A stretch of DNA of 64,000 nt from Janibacter sp. CX7 (lineage in GTDB: Bacteria; Actinomycetota; Actinomycetes; Actinomycetales; Dermatophilaceae), in contig NZ_CP101464.1 of assembly GCF_024362365.1 (NCBI RefSeq), positions 930,001-994,000 of the forward strand, in the 5' to 3' direction. The notes beneath the pieces were generated by a model. The model was given only the letters and a program-made list of their open reading frames with translations, was not told the origin of the DNA and searched no databases. A program made the position numbers and the translations under genes. Of this stretch, positions 62,840 through 64,000 are shown piece by piece. Position 1 is the stretch's first letter. Every line of letters starts with the position of its first letter.

Positions 62840-64000
62840 GTGATGGGAATCGACACGCTGACCGAGTACATCGCCGTCGCGATCGGGCTGCTGGTCCTCC
62901 TCGGGGGGCTCGCGGTGGGCCTGCTGCGCGGAGGCCGGGGCAAGAGCAAGGAGCTGCCGCCGGAGCACCGCCCGCCGGAGCGCCCCAAGGGCACCACCGA
63001 CCACCGCAGCGGCACGATCGTCCTCGACCGGCCGAGTGACCACGCCCAGCCCCAGGCTCCGCCTGCCGAGGCGAAGGGGGAGACCCCGCCTGCCGAGACG
63101 AAGCCTGCGGAGCGCCCCGCCGAGCCGGCCGCGCCCGAGACGACCACATCCACGACGAGCGAGCCCGAGACCGCGGACGAGGACGTCACGCCCGTCGGGC
63201 CCGATGCCGGCGCCGAGCGGGCCACCACCGCCCCGCCGGCCACGACCGAGCCGGCCACCGAGACCACGCCGGACGCTGACGCCCCGGTCGAGCCCGAGGT
63301 GCCCACCGCGCCCGAGACGGCCGAGCAGGCCGCCGTCGAGCCCGAGCTCGACACCCCCGCCCCGACCAAGGACCGGATGCGCTCGCTGCGCACCCGCCTG
63401 GCCCGCTCCAACGGCGCGATCGGCAAGGGCCTGCTCGCGCTGCTGTCGCAGGGCAAGCTCTCCGAGGAGGACTGGGAGGAGGTCGAGGACACCCTGCTCG
63501 TCGCCGACCTGGGCATGGAGCCGACGACCGAGCTCGTCGACTCGCTGCGCGAGCACGTCTCCGTCGACGGCACGACCGACCCCGAGGTCGCCAGGGACTG
63601 GCTCTACGCCGACCTGCTGCGCCTCGTCGACCCGACCATGGACCGCGGCCTGGCCGCCTCGCGCGTCGACGGTCGCCCCGCCTGCATCCTCGTCGTCGGG
63701 GTCAACGGCACCGGCAAGACGACGACCGTCGGCAAGCTCGCCCGCGTGCTCGTCGCCAACGACCGCGACGTCGTGCTCGGTGCGGCCGACACCTTCCGCG
63801 CCGCAGCGGCCGACCAGCTCGAGACCTGGGGCGCCCGGGTCGGCGTCCCGACGATCCGCAGCGACCGTGAGGGCGCGGACCCCGCGGCCGTGGCCTTCGA
63901 CGCGGTCAAGGCGGCCGCGGACACCGAGGCCGACGCGGTGATCGTCGACACCGCCGGTCGCCTGCACAACAAGGTCGGCCTCATGGACGAGCTGGCCAAG
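62840..64000 (+). CDS. ftsY: Signal recognition particle receptor FtsY (3' end cut by window)
   Basis: 387 codons up to the window edge. An N-terminal helix ([20 protein letters not shown]) is followed by an acidic Pro/Thr/Glu-rich region of about 130 residues. The NG domain has [20 protein letters not shown] (P-loop), [20 protein letters not shown] and [19 protein letters not shown]. It docks the ribosome-SRP complex at the membrane. The start may be GTG 62840 or the ATG right after it. Confidence 0.95.
   Translation, partial: MMGIDTLTEYIAVAIGLLVLLGGLAVGLLRGGRGKSKELPPEHRPPERPKGTTDHRSGTIVLDRPSDHAQPQAPPAEAKGETPPAETKPAERPAEPAAPETTTSTTSEPETADEDVTPVGPDAGAERATTAPPATTEPATETTPDADAPVEPEVPTAPETAEQAAVEPELDTPAPTKDRMRSLRTRLARSNGAIGKGLLALLSQGKLSEEDWEEVEDTLLVADLGMEPTTELVDSLREHVSVDGTTDPEVARDWLYADLLRLVDPTMDRGLAASRVDGRPACILVVGVNGTGKTTTVGKLARVLVANDRDVVLGAADTFRAAAADQLETWGARVGVPTIRSDREGADPAAVAFDAVKAAADTEADAVIVDTAGRLHNKVGLMDELAK

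Overview
This window looks like a chromosomal stretch of a high-GC actinobacterium. Base composition is well above 70 % GC, GTG starts are frequent, and the HU protein carries a long Lys/Ala/Pro tail. The gene orders recG-rsmD-coaD-DUF177-rpmF-rnc-mutM, acyP-smc-ftsY and plsC-gpsA-ddl-DUF3515-thiL-rpmB-DAK2 are typical of that phylum. Overall I would place it near the Intrasporangiaceae (Janibacter/Knoellia-like); the genus is a guess. Both window edges cut genes: a fused ABC exporter on the left and ftsY on the right.

Layout. 1-3.3 kb: tandem-fused ABC exporter (minus, cut). 3.8-10.9 kb: branched-chain amino-acid genes ilvD, leuB, ilvE, a HAD phosphatase and cimA, all plus; cimA is preceded by a leader peptide ending Leu-Ile-Ile and an attenuator-like RNA. 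11-14.4 kb: putA (minus). 14.7-18 kb: large catalase and a zinc alcohol dehydrogenase (plus). 18.3-25.6 kb: an overlapping minus-strand operon of a membrane protein, an acyl-CoA-dehydrogenase-like protein, a PIG-L deacetylase/methyltransferase fusion, four glycosyltransferases and an orphan LuxR-type regulator, opposed by a divergent PucR-type regulator. 26.9-31.1 kb: DUF1353 protein, a glycosylase-like gene broken by an in-frame TAG, FAH-family enzyme, YnfA, and a WXG-lipase fusion. 31.2-33.1 kb: gltX, tRNA-Gln(CTG), tRNA-Glu(CTC). 34-36.9 kb: IclR regulator divergent from leuCD. 37.2-64 kb: mostly housekeeping genes (hup, plsC, gpsA, cystathionine-synthase-like gene, ddl, thiL, rpmB, DAK2 gene, recG, rsmD, hemerythrin, coaD, DUF177, rpmF, rnc, mutM, acyltransferase-SGNH, acyP, chorismate mutase, map, smc, M13 peptidase, DUF309, ftsY).

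How the genes work together. CimA, LeuCD, LeuB, IlvD and IlvE supply most of a citramalate route to isoleucine plus steps of leucine and valine synthesis. Matching inverted-repeat operator candidates precede leuB (twice), ilvE and the iclR/leuC divergent region, suggesting one IclR-type regulon spread over two loci, while cimA seems to be controlled by translation of its own leader peptide. The 18-25 kb operon looks like an uncharacterised glycoconjugate pathway and is the best candidate for an undescribed system.

Non-coding structure is rich. There are seven copies of a CTAG-centred palindrome, four copies of a second hairpin repeat with compensatory changes, a large multi-stem element at 40.1 kb, and a strikingly frequent octamer CGAAGGGG/CCCCTTCG on both strands, inside and outside genes.
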